Shown here: positions 52,012 through 59,588 of the stretch, in pieces
Position numbering within the stretch: the first letter of the stretch is position 1
Layout of the letters: every line of letters begins with the position of its first letter
Assembly: GCA_016784735.1 (NCBI GenBank)
Contig: JADHUC010000015.1
Location: 1-59,588 of the forward strand
Source of the DNA: Pirellulaceae bacterium
GTDB taxonomy: Bacteria; Planctomycetota; Planctomycetia; Pirellulales; Pirellulaceae
Length of the DNA stretch: 59,588 nucleotides
Direction: 5' to 3'
The notes under the pieces: generated by a model
The model's database searches: none
The model's input: the letters and a program-made list of their open reading frames with translations, nothing else
Told to the model about the DNA's origin: nothing
Program-made: the position numbers and the translations under genes

Positions 52012-53205
52012 ATGTCGAACAATGAGTCGCAGAGAATGAATGACATAAAGAACATCCGCGAGATTCCCTTTGGTGCGATGGGCGGCATCTATGAACAGGA
52101 CGATATCGAGGCCGTGATGAACGCCGTCCGTGGGGCATCCGAGCCGGGTGGTAGCTTCTTTCCGTTGCCAGAGGAAACGGATTTTCAAAACGCGTTTGCC
52201 GCGCACGAGGGGGCGGCCAAGGCGATTGGCGTGAATAGCTGCGGCACGGCGTTGGACCTTTGCATGATGGCGTTGGATGTCGGCCCGGGGGACGAGGTGA
52301 TCACCGCGCCGTTGACTTTTGTGTGCTCGGCTACATGCGCCATTGCTCGCGGCGCCAAGGTGGTGTTTGCGGATATCGATCCAGCCACCTTGTGCCTCGA
52401 CCCGCAAGACGTGCGCGAGCGGATTACGGATAATACCAAGGCAATCATCCCCGTGCACTTCGCGGGCTTGGCTGCCGACTGTGACGCGTTCGATGCCATC
52501 ACCGACGAAACGGGTATCCCGATTGTCTACGACGCCGCCCACGCTGTATCAACTCACTACAAAGGGCAGCCAATCGGCGGGCGCGGCAAAGCCAATTGTT
52601 ACAGTTTTCAATCCAACAAGAACATGACGACGCTGGGCGAGGGCGGCGCCGTCACTACGGATGATGAAGATTTTGCGGAAGTGGTACGGCAGAAGAAGAC
52701 CTTCGGTTACGTCTATCGCCCTGCACTGCGAGTGGTGAGCGTCGGGTTCAACTACCGGCTGACGAAAGTGCAGTGCGCCGTGGGCCTGACGCAATTGGCG
52801 AAGATCGACCGTGTGATAGCACGGCGGTTGGAAGCATTCCGACATATGCATCGCTCGCTGGAGGGCGTCGATGAGATCATTCGCCCTGCGGGTATCGAGA
52901 CCGGTCACGGTTGCCATCTGTACGTGGTGCGGCTGGATACGGGCAAGGTGAGTTTTGACCGCGCCGCGCTGCTGGGCCTGCTCAAGAACAAGTACAAGGT
53001 CGGCTGTGCCATTCACTACCCGGCAGTATGGAGTTGGGAAGTACTCGCCGAGTTGGGTTACGACGAAGACACGGCCAATTGCCCAATCGCGGCGAAAGTG
53101 TGCCAGGAGGTGTTCAGCCTGCCGTTGTTCCCGCACACTACGGCGGAAGACTGCGAGTACATCGCTTGCGCAATCAAGCAATCCCTGAGTGAAGCAGGTG
53201 AGTAG
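52012..53205 (+). CDS. DegT/DnrJ/EryC1/StrS aminotransferase
   Basis: This 397-residue PLP-dependent sugar or cyclitol aminotransferase has GVNSCGTALDLCMMAL (PLP-phosphate site), GDEVITAPLTFVCSATCAIA, IVYDAAHAVSTHYKG and the Schiff-base lysine in CYSFQSNKNMTTLGEGGA. Such enzymes turn a keto sugar or inosose into the amine or the reverse. With the Gfo/Idh gene 155 bases downstream it fits an oxidise-then-transaminate pair. An internal start at 52036 is possible. Confidence 0.9.
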   Translation: MSNNESQRMNDIKNIREIPFGAMGGIYEQDDIEAVMNAVRGASEPGGSFFPLPEETDFQNAFAAHEGAAKAIGVNSCGTALDLCMMALDVGPGDEVITAPLTFVCSATCAIARGAKVVFADIDPATLCLDPQDVRERITDNTKAIIPVHFAGLAADCDAFDAITDETGIPIVYDAAHAVSTHYKGQPIGGRGKANCYSFQSNKNMTTLGEGGAVTTDDEDFAEVVRQKKTFGYVYRPALRVVSVGFNYRLTKVQCAVGLTQLAKIDRVIARRLEAFRHMHRSLEGVDEIIRPAGIETGHGCHLYVVRLDTGKVSFDRAALLGLLKNKYKVGCAIHYPAVWSWEVLAELGYDEDTANCPIAAKVCQEVFSLPLFPHTTAEDCEYIACAIKQSLSEAGE

Positions 53206-53360
53206 CGAGCTCGACTCAACCCTAACGTTCCAAAGACAGAAGATGGGGCAACGGCCTTTCACTTGGTGGCATCTGTTTCATATGTGTTCTCACGTGTTGT
53301 AATGCGGAGCCAGCCGTCCTTTCCTGCACCTGTTTGCAGTTTGAGTGAGGTGTGCAACTA

Positions 53361-54371
53361 ATGGATGAGAAGACCGTCAATTGGGCAGTTGTGGGCGTAG
53401 GCGACATCGTCGGCAAACGCGTGGGACCGGCCATTCATCAGCAGCCGGATAGCGTTCTTTATGCCTGTGTGTCAACTCATGCCGCGGCAAAAGAGGCCGA
53501 AATCGCTTCACTCGCTCCACGGAAAGTCTACACCGAGCTGGAGCCAATGCTGGCCGACCCCAACGTGGACGCAGTGTACATTGCCACGCCCGTGTATCTG
53601 CACGCACCGCAGACGATTGCTTCACTTCGGGCCGGCAAAGATGTTGTGGTTGAAAAGCCGATGGCGTTGGACGCCGCGGAAGCAGCCGAGATGTGCCGAG
53701 TCGCCGGGCAAACCGGACGGCGGTTGGCCGTGGCCTACTACCGCCGCTTTTGGCCTCGGTTCCAAGTGGTCAAAGATATGCTGGACCGCGGCGACTTTGG
53801 CCAAGTTGTACTCGTGCGCATGGCGCTTCACAGTTGGTACGGGCCTGATCCGGACGCGCCGGGCGCCTGGCGCGTGAAGCGTGATCTGTCCGGCGGCGGA
53901 GTGCTCAGCGACGTCGGCAGCCACCGGCTGGACCTGTTGGCCTGGTGGTTCGGCCTGCCCCGCCGACTGGTCGCCGAAGTGGAAACGCTCACCCACGACC
54001 ATGACGTGGAAGACTCGGCCACTGTCTTGATGACGCTGGTCGACGGTGCGCAGTTCACCGGGTCGTTCCACTGGAACAGCAAGACGTGGACCGACGAGAT
54101 CCACGTCGTGGGAACGGAGGCCAAGGTCGCGCTGCATCCCAGCGACGGCGACGGCGCGGTGGTTACTGTCGGACGGGACGTTGAGCACCGCAAGATTCCG
54201 AATCCGGAGAACGCTCATTACCCGCTTGTCGACGACTTCGTCCGCGCCATCATCGAGGATCGTGGTCCGCGGTTTACCGGCGCCGATGGCATGAATGCTA
54301 CGCAAATCATGGACGCGGTGTTCGAATCGTCTCGGGAACAAAGCTGGCTGGAGGTCGACTCACTCGAATGA
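53361..54371 (+). CDS. Gfo/Idh/MocA sugar or inositol dehydrogenase
   Basis: This 336-residue cytosolic protein is without a leader, in contrast to the Tat-exported paralogues in the window. WAVVGVGDIVGKRVGPAIHQ is the NAD motif, VEKPMALDAAEAAEMC the catalytic EKP, and LAWWFGLPRRLVAE and ENAHYPLVDDFVRAI lie in the second domain. It probably oxidises the substrate for the DegT enzyme. The start at 53361 has GAGGTG upstream. Confidence 0.9.
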   Translation: MDEKTVNWAVVGVGDIVGKRVGPAIHQQPDSVLYACVSTHAAAKEAEIASLAPRKVYTELEPMLADPNVDAVYIATPVYLHAPQTIASLRAGKDVVVEKPMALDAAEAAEMCRVAGQTGRRLAVAYYRRFWPRFQVVKDMLDRGDFGQVVLVRMALHSWYGPDPDAPGAWRVKRDLSGGGVLSDVGSHRLDLLAWWFGLPRRLVAEVETLTHDHDVEDSATVLMTLVDGAQFTGSFHWNSKTWTDEIHVVGTEAKVALHPSDGDGAVVTVGRDVEHRKIPNPENAHYPLVDDFVRAIIEDRGPRFTGADGMNATQIMDAVFESSREQSWLEVDSLE

Positions 54372-55633
54372 CTTCTATGACTCAGGACGAACTGCGTACG
54401 CACTTCCAGGCGGTGGCTTCGACCGTCGCGGAGGGACTGTCCAAAGGCAGCTCTCATTTCGTTGGCCTGGTAGCCAAGTGGGAGAAGAGAGATCTCATCC
54501 CAGGCCTGAGCGATCTGGACTTCCGCGTCATTTGTGACGACGACACCACCGCCGACGATTGGGTCGCCATCGATCGGCTCACCGGGCAAATCCATCTGGA
54601 GATGGTCCGGGCACATCCCGAGTGGAATCGCATCAACGAACACACCGCCGGGGCCGGGTTGACCGTATCCGAGGCATTGGACGGCCGCTTGAGCAACCCG
54701 GAATACGCCGTGTGGACACTGTGGTGGGGCCGCCAGGATTGGTTTGATCGACTCAAAGCCCAATCGGCCGCGCGCGAGTTTGACGCCACGGACGAACAGC
54801 ACCATCTGAGCAAGTTTCTCCACTATTACTCGCCTTACATCCACGGGATCGATCCACCGGTCAACCTGGGACCGTCCGAACCCAAGTACGCCCTGCATTC
54901 ACGCTGCTGGCACTATTTCGCCCCGCCGGTCCTGTCCGCCGCAGCGATCCTGGCTCGCAAGAACTTTCCCGGTAAGTGGGAAGGGCTGACTTGGCTACGC
55001 GACAACGGATATGTGGCCGAGCAAGTCGACGCCGTTTTTCAGCAGGTGGATGTTCACTACGACACGCCTGAGCAGACCGACGCCCGCCGCCTCAAGGCGT
55101 TTGAAGAGCTGCTCTTCTCCGGCTTCGAGCATTTGTTCCCCTTGTTGGTCAAGTCCATCGAGCATTTGGACATCGACCGACCGGCAGACCCGGCTGAGTT
55201 GAAAGGGCGACTGGCATCGAGCGAAACTGATCCGCTCGCGAGCCTGATTGAAAACGTTCGCTACGCTCGGATCCGCGCTGGACGCTATTACTTCTACGTG
55301 AACGCGCCGGAGCACTTTGACGTCAGTCGACTTTTCTACTACGAGTTGATCTGGATTAAGAAACTCACCGGTCCCATTATTGCGAACCTGCGCATGCTAC
55401 TTGGCGACCAAAGCCTGAGTCCCCAACAGTGTTTTGACCGCCTGGGTTTGAGGCTGGAAGATCTCCACAGACGGGCCCTCGATCACCTTTGGGATCTGGC
55501 GAGTCGACCCGGTGACGATGTAGCGGTTCCGGGCTTGTTCGAGTCAGCGGTTGGATTGTTTCCTCACTACTATCGTCTGATCGAGCAGGCGCTCGACCGT
55601 GCGACAGGGATGTCAGAGGCTTTATGTCCGTAA
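54368..55633 (+). CDS. Nucleotidyltransferase-fold protein
   Basis: This 421-residue protein has a minimal nucleotidyltransferase signature GLSDLDFRVI (GS/x-D-x-D) near residue 46, with a third acid probably in HLEMV, followed by a large helical domain (RRLKAFEELLFSGFEHLFPL, IENVRYARIRAGRYYFYVN). It resembles aminoglycoside-type nucleotidyltransferases in fold only. Its start overlaps the Gfo/Idh stop (ATGA), so it belongs to the same operon. Confidence 0.7.
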   Translation: MTSMTQDELRTHFQAVASTVAEGLSKGSSHFVGLVAKWEKRDLIPGLSDLDFRVICDDDTTADDWVAIDRLTGQIHLEMVRAHPEWNRINEHTAGAGLTVSEALDGRLSNPEYAVWTLWWGRQDWFDRLKAQSAAREFDATDEQHHLSKFLHYYSPYIHGIDPPVNLGPSEPKYALHSRCWHYFAPPVLSAAAILARKNFPGKWEGLTWLRDNGYVAEQVDAVFQQVDVHYDTPEQTDARRLKAFEELLFSGFEHLFPLLVKSIEHLDIDRPADPAELKGRLASSETDPLASLIENVRYARIRAGRYYFYVNAPEHFDVSRLFYYELIWIKKLTGPIIANLRMLLGDQSLSPQQCFDRLGLRLEDLHRRALDHLWDLASRPGDDVAVPGLFESAVGLFPHYYRLIEQALDRATGMSEALCP

Positions 55634-55695
55634 CGCTCCTCGAGACGTTCCGGCAGAAGATTCCTGACACATTTTTCGCCACTCTGCCGCATCCG

Positions 55696-56058
55696 TCATC
55701 CGGCATGCGCCGTCGCTCGAACCGCCTGCGTGAGCCCCAGATTGGGAACGCGGCATGACAGATCCGAACCGTTCATGATCTGCACGTCGCCGAGTTGGAG
55801 TGTTTCGCTCCCGTCATCCGACGCCAACCGCAGGCCGAGCTCGTCGATCTCGCGGCTAAGTCGATCGGCCTCAGAAAACAATTGGCTGCTGACCGCGTCC
55901 TCGAATTCCTGAAAGACCTGCCGAACGGCAGTGAAGTCTGGACCGACAATGATTTGACCGAATACACGGTCGCCCTCGATGCGTTCGATTGACACGCTGC
56001 CCAGACAGCGGCCCTGCGCGTCGACTAAACGAACGTCCTGTTGGGGATCAAGTGGCAT
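55696..56058 (-). CDS. Hypothetical protein, coupled downstream gene
   Basis: This 120-residue protein, starting MPLDPQQDVRLVDAQGRCLG, has a beta-rich first half (IERIEGDRVFGQIIVGPD) and a helical second half (VFQEFEDAVSSQLFSEADRL). The start codon shares a base with the stop of the upstream gene (tgATG), and a four-codon longer start at 56070 is possible. The family is not recognised. Confidence 0.6.
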   Translation of the reverse strand: MPLDPQQDVRLVDAQGRCLGSVSIERIEGDRVFGQIIVGPDFTAVRQVFQEFEDAVSSQLFSEADRLSREIDELGLRLASDDGSETLQLGDVQIMNGSDLSCRVPNLGLTQAVRATAHAG

Positions 56059-56447
56059 CACGCACTCCAAATCGTGTCTTGAAACGCTTGCGACAACGCT
56101 TGCAGTCTTGTTTCAGTAAACCCGTTAACGCCATCTTTATGTATCAGCCGAGCGTGATTGGCGAAATGCCGCGTCGGATCGGCAATCACGTCGAAGCTCG
56201 CCTGACGAATCGCTTCCACAGTGGCGCTTCCGACTCGCTCCGCGGCCAAGAGCAAACGCGTCGCCTGCGGGAACGTCTGACGAATCTGCTCCGCCGCTTC
56301 GTCCGGCATGCCGCCCAAGAACACGGAGATTCCGGGAGGATCTAGCGATTCTTCCTTCTCCTTCAATCGCAGGTTGCCGACACCACCGCCACCAATGCGA
56401 TGTATGGCGGTATCCGGTGGAATCGGCCCGGATGAAGTGGGTTCCAT
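56058..56447 (-). CDS. Hypothetical protein, coupled upstream gene
   Basis: This 129-residue protein has a Gly/Pro-rich N-terminus (IHRIGGGGVGNLRL) and a Rossmann-like alternation (ISVFLGGMPDEAAEQI, RLLLAAERVGSATVEAI, DVIADPTRHFANHARLIH). I do not recognise it. It forms a two-gene unit with 55696-56058 on the strand opposite to the metabolic cluster, so it may be an independent insertion. Confidence 0.6.
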   Translation of the reverse strand: MEPTSSGPIPPDTAIHRIGGGGVGNLRLKEKEESLDPPGISVFLGGMPDEAAEQIRQTFPQATRLLLAAERVGSATVEAIRQASFDVIADPTRHFANHARLIHKDGVNGFTETRLQALSQAFQDTIWSA

Positions 56448-56603
56448 GTTTTCTCCAGCGTTACTTTCATTATTATATCAGTTGATGCCAAGATGCGTAC
56501 CAGTGCCTGGACGGCAGAACGGGATTAGTCTCGTCCCTGCCTCCGTTCCTGCCAGGCCGCAACACCAGGTTGTACGAACTTGTTCCATCTGGAAAGAAGC
56601 GAC

Positions 56604-57473
56604 ATGACGCGCCCAAAATGCGATCGTGCGATCACACGGCGAACTGCCATTGGGCAAATGGCGACTGGGACGGCGGGAGCTGTTGCCATTTCGGCGGTCG
56701 GATACGCGTCAAACCAGCGGAGACCACTCGCTATGAGAATCATCGACGCCCACGTTCACATCGGCCGCGGCGTACAAATGCAGCACGATACCGATAGCCT
56801 GCTGAGAAACATGGGTGAAGCGGGCATCGAATTCTCCATTGTGTGTCCGATGGACAGACACATGGCCGTTGCCAACCGGGAGGGCAACGATCTGGTTATC
56901 GAGGCGGTCAAGGCCCATCCGGATCGTCTGGCGGGAATGGCCGCGGCCAATCCCTGGTTTGGCAAGAGCGCCGTCGAGGAAATACGCCGCGCCCTGGGCT
57001 TGGGGCTCACCGGAGTGAACATTCATTCAGTGCTGCAAGGTTTCCGATTGGGCGACCACCTTGTCGATCCCATTCTGGAGGTGGCTGCCCAGTGCGACGT
57101 ACCTGTCTATGCCCACACGGGTACAGCCGGCCTCGCCGAGCCGTTTCATCTGATCGAACTGGCCAGGCGGTTTCCCACCGTGAACTTCCTGATGGGTCAC
57201 GCCGGCGCGAGCGACTACTACAACGACGCCGTCCGCGGCTTGGAGTTTGCAGAGAATGTCTGGCTGGAATCCTCCAGGAACGGGCCAGCGAACTTCTGCC
57301 ATTGGCAAGTCAGCGGCGTCGCGAACAGAGTCGTGTTCGGCACGAGCGCCCCGGAGTACATTCCAGAGATCGAACTACAGACCCTGCGCGACGTATTCAC
57401 GGAAAGCGACGAACAAGAGAGGATCTTCTCGAAGACGATTCTGGAGGTCTACAAAGGGAGGTTGCCGGTATGA
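56604..57473 (+). CDS. Tat-exported amidohydrolase (family 2)
   Basis: This 289-residue protein has a twin-arginine leader (TRRTAIGQMATGTAGAVAISAVG) and an amidohydrolase-2/metal-dependent hydrolase barrel: MRIIDAHVHIGRG, CDVPVYAHTGTAG, FLMGHAGASDYYNDAV. It removes water or CO2, or hydrolyses a lactone/amide; the substrate is unknown. It overlaps the next gene by four bases (ATGA at 57470-57473). Confidence 0.8.
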   Translation: MTRPKCDRAITRRTAIGQMATGTAGAVAISAVGYASNQRRPLAMRIIDAHVHIGRGVQMQHDTDSLLRNMGEAGIEFSIVCPMDRHMAVANREGNDLVIEAVKAHPDRLAGMAAANPWFGKSAVEEIRRALGLGLTGVNIHSVLQGFRLGDHLVDPILEVAAQCDVPVYAHTGTAGLAEPFHLIELARRFPTVNFLMGHAGASDYYNDAVRGLEFAENVWLESSRNGPANFCHWQVSGVANRVVFGTSAPEYIPEIELQTLRDVFTESDEQERIFSKTILEVYKGRLPV

Positions 57474-58255
57474 TCATCGACGCCCACACGCACCTGGAAC
57501 CCCTGGCCGATTATCAAGGCGAAGCGCATGCCGCCTACGGAATGGCCACTGTCGGTCTCCAGACCTACCTACGACAGTTCGAAGAAAACGGAGTCGACGC
57601 GTGCTTTACGTTCATGCGTATGGGACTGCACTTGGAATCGCGCATCCCAGAGAGTAACGATGGGCTGGCCCGTGCCAGAGACAGCGCGCCGGATCGCGTC
57701 TACCCGTGGGGAACCGTCCATCCGGCGTGGCCGGAAAAGAAGCTCCGCTCGGAGATCCGCCGCATCGCCAAGGTCCTCGGCTTCCACGGGCTGAAATTCG
57801 TTCCGATCGTCCAGGGATATCCCATGTCGGCTGTCGGTATGGACATCGTGGCAGAAGAGGCGATCGATTTGGAGCTGCCGGTCACGTCGCACGACGGTTC
57901 GCCGGAATACTGTTCTGCGATTCAGATCGCCTACTACGCCAGGAAGTACCCGAAACTGCGAGTGATTTCGGCTCACGGCGGGCTCAGGGAACTCTGGCCC
58001 GATATGATTGACGCCGCCAAGGAGCTGGCGAATCTATGGATCTGCCTGAGCGGACCGACTCAGTGGGCGATTCAAACGCTGTATGACAAACTAGGGCCTA
58101 AGAAGCTACTGTTTGGATCGGACGGCGGACTTGGCCATCCAGCCATCACTACGGCCTATTTGCGACGGATCGAGCGCCTGGAGGCCCCAAAAGAGCACAA
58201 GGAAATGATCCTTGGCGGCAATGCACTGAACTTTATCAAAGGACGTGGCGCTTAA
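57470..58255 (+). CDS. Cytosolic amidohydrolase (family 2)
   Basis: This 261-residue protein, starting MIIDAHTHLEPLADYQGE, is a complete amidohydrolase-2 barrel: DAHTHLEPL (metal His pair), LELPVTSHDGSPEYC, VISAHGGLRELWPDM and LLFGSDGGLGHP (Asp). It is translationally coupled to the exported paralogue before it. The substrate is probably related; a lactone or carboxylated sugar derivative is a guess. Confidence 0.85.
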   Translation: MIIDAHTHLEPLADYQGEAHAAYGMATVGLQTYLRQFEENGVDACFTFMRMGLHLESRIPESNDGLARARDSAPDRVYPWGTVHPAWPEKKLRSEIRRIAKVLGFHGLKFVPIVQGYPMSAVGMDIVAEEAIDLELPVTSHDGSPEYCSAIQIAYYARKYPKLRVISAHGGLRELWPDMIDAAKELANLWICLSGPTQWAIQTLYDKLGPKKLLFGSDGGLGHPAITTAYLRRIERLEAPKEHKEMILGGNALNFIKGRGA

Positions 58256-58355
58256 GGCAATCTTCACGCCGCCTTCCAATCGTGGCGATTGCGGCCGCCT
58301 CGGTTTTGAGGACAATAGTGTCCAGGCGCGCTGTTGTCTGCCACCGAGCGCCGAG

Positions 58356-58507
58356 GTAGGGTGGACCAAGTCTTCGCGGGCCCACCGCAATACGCCTGCC
58401 ATCCGAATACGCTTGCATCGGATGGTCAGCCAAATCGATCGATGCAAGCGGCGACAGACTCGACGAGCGCAACTCCGGTGGGCCCGCGAAGACTTGACCC
58501 ACCCTAC
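58356..58507. repeat. Family C palindromic element with nested inner palindrome
   Basis: Arms of 32 bases (58356-58387, 58476-58507) match at 30 positions, beginning GTAGGGTGG and containing AAGTCTTCGCGGGCCCACCG. Inside, GCTTGCATCG and CGATGCAAGC form a second palindrome. It fills most of 58256-58610. A further 8-base hairpin, ACTTGCAC / GTGCAAGT, is at 58521-58539. Confidence 0.75.
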
Positions 58508-58610
58508 AAACTACAAACCTACTTGCACGGCGTGCAAGTGTTACCGAACAAGGTTCTTAGACGCTGGCTTGACTGCCGCCCAATTGCAGCACCGAGAGGA
58601 GGTTCCTGAC

Positions 58611-59588
58611 ATGCGTGAAACACCGAATCGCCCCGAACGGTCTACGACGCGTCGCGATTTTTTGAAACGCATTGGAGGCGTTGTGGGAGTTGTCGGTACG
58701 CCGTCACTGGTTCCCGCTACGGTGTTCGGCGCCAACGCGCCGAGTAACCGTATTCACGTGGCGTTGATTGGTTGCGGCAACCAGAGTCGAGGCGACCTGC
58801 CGGGCGTCATGCGCTATGACGACGTACAGGTCATGGCCGTGTGCGACGTCAACAAAGGGAGCTTCGGATACGCCCGCCCCGAGCACTTCCTGGGCCGCGA
58901 ACCGGTCCGGCAGAAAGTCGATGAATACTACGCCAAGAAGACACGTTCCGGTCGCTTCAAGGGCTGCGATGCGTATGCTGACTTTCGCGATGTGCTGGCT
59001 CGTGGCGACATCGACGCAGTGCAGATCGTGCTTCCCGACCATTGGCATGCGCTAGCGGCGTGTATGGCGGCCCGCGCGGGCAAGGACATCTACTGCCAGA
59101 AACCGCTGACGCTTACGGTTCACGACGGGCAGGAGATGATCAAAGCCGTACGAAAATACAACCGCATCCTGCAGACCGGCAGCCAGTATCGTTCTAATGA
59201 AAGGGTCCGTCGTGCCTGCGAATTGGTCCGTAATGGCCGAATTGGCAAGATCGAGAAGGTGATTTCGATCGTTTCCGGCGCGCCCGTGGGGCCTGGTCCC
59301 GGTTGGAAACCCATGCCGGTGCCGGATGATTTCGATTATGACATGTGGTTGGGGCCTGCTCCCAACGCACCATATCACAAGGACCGCTGCTTGTACCGAT
59401 TCCGGTTCAACCTCGACTACTCCGGCGGCCAGGTGACCAACACCGGCGCTCATTCGAACGATATCGTTCAATGGGCTCTGGGAACCGACGATACCGGACC
59501 GGTGGAGTTTGAAGACACGGCGTCTGTTTGGCCGCCGGAAGGCCACCTGTACAACACCGCGGTCCAGACTAACTTCCGCGCTCGTTAC
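58611..59588 (+). CDS. Tat-exported Gfo/Idh/MocA oxidoreductase, 3' end outside window
   Basis: The 326 codons visible here run open to the window edge. The leader (TTRRDFLKRIGGVVGVVGTP) is twin-arginine, the NAD motif IHVALIGCGNQSRGDL, and the catalytic motif is QKP (YCQKPLTLTVHDG) rather than EKP. MWLGPAPNAPYHKDRCLYRF and YSGGQVTNTGAHSNDIVQWA match the C-terminal domain of the exported family. GAGAGGAGG precedes the ATG. Confidence 0.85.
   Translation, partial: MRETPNRPERSTTRRDFLKRIGGVVGVVGTPSLVPATVFGANAPSNRIHVALIGCGNQSRGDLPGVMRYDDVQVMAVCDVNKGSFGYARPEHFLGREPVRQKVDEYYAKKTRSGRFKGCDAYADFRDVLARGDIDAVQIVLPDHWHALAACMAARAGKDIYCQKPLTLTVHDGQEMIKAVRKYNRILQTGSQYRSNERVRRACELVRNGRIGKIEKVISIVSGAPVGPGPGWKPMPVPDDFDYDMWLGPAPNAPYHKDRCLYRFRFNLDYSGGQVTNTGAHSNDIVQWALGTDDTGPVEFEDTASVWPPEGHLYNTAVQTNFRARY

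Noticed and set aside
50728..52542. A 604-codon open frame on the minus strand opposite the symporter, deacetylase and DegT genes
   Set aside because: The plus-strand genes have clear family motifs across the whole stretch; the long antisense frame is a by-product of high-GC codon use, and its translation shows no domain.
1..59588. CRISPR arrays, tRNA or rRNA genes
   Set aside because: Repeats seen are palindromic and dispersed rather than evenly spaced direct repeats; no tRNA or rRNA-like sequence was recognised.

Overview
The window is high-GC DNA typical of a planctomycete of the Pirellulales/Gemmata type (Planctomycetota). The evidence is the gene content: PQQ-like beta-propeller secreted proteins, DUF1080 (3-keto-glycoside hydrolase) proteins, many Tat-exported Gfo/Idh/MocA oxidoreductases, ThuA proteins, WG-repeat and zinc-ribbon membrane proteins, and many palindromic intergenic repeats. 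I see no tRNA, rRNA or CRISPR array, and nothing that fixes the species.

Layout. 1-9.2 kb: mostly + strand genes for secreted or membrane proteins (zinc-ribbon protein, two PQQ-like propellers, two methyltransferases, DUF1080, GH16 glycosidase). 9.3-20.3 kb: mostly - strand genes for secreted Kelch, carboxypeptidase-regulatory-like, BNR-sialidase and WG-repeat proteins, a zinc-ribbon/alpha-beta-hydrolase fusion, an S4 RNA-binding protein and an HNH nuclease pair. One gene here (14689-16068) is split by an in-frame TGA followed by a perfect hairpin. 20.4-25.6 kb: small proteins, a sulfite-oxidase-fold enzyme, a UroD-family protein, then a patch of mobile-element debris (integrase N-terminal stub, repeated motifs, and the 3' end of a group II intron) beside a small aspartic-protease pair. 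25.7-28.9 kb: a - strand set of Gfo/Idh/MocA, ThuA and DUF1080 genes that fits 3-keto-glycoside metabolism. 29-40.9 kb: DUF3754, thioesterase, polysaccharide-deacetylase-like, phosphodiester glycosidase, two alpha/alpha-toroid proteins, DUF4058, transglutaminase-like and Gfo/Idh/MocA genes.

40.9-45.7 kb is a defence island: an EVE-McrB/McrC restriction pair lies between two REP-bounded RAYT transposase elements, a decayed one on the left and an intact one on the right. The same kind of aminoglycoside-acetyltransferase-fold gene abuts both elements, as a 5' stub on the left and complete on the right.

45.7-58.3 kb is a largely co-directional + strand metabolic cluster: AAC(3)-like acetyltransferase, non-pyrrolysine MttB-like methyltransferase, propeller protein, sodium-solute symporter, polysaccharide-deacetylase-like protein, DegT aminotransferase, Gfo/Idh/MocA dehydrogenase, nucleotidyltransferase-like protein and two amidohydrolases. 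This looks like uptake and processing of an amino- or methylated-amino sugar or cyclitol. A last Gfo/Idh/MocA gene runs off the right end.

At least four families of palindromic repeats (about 20-150 bp) occupy the intergenic spaces.
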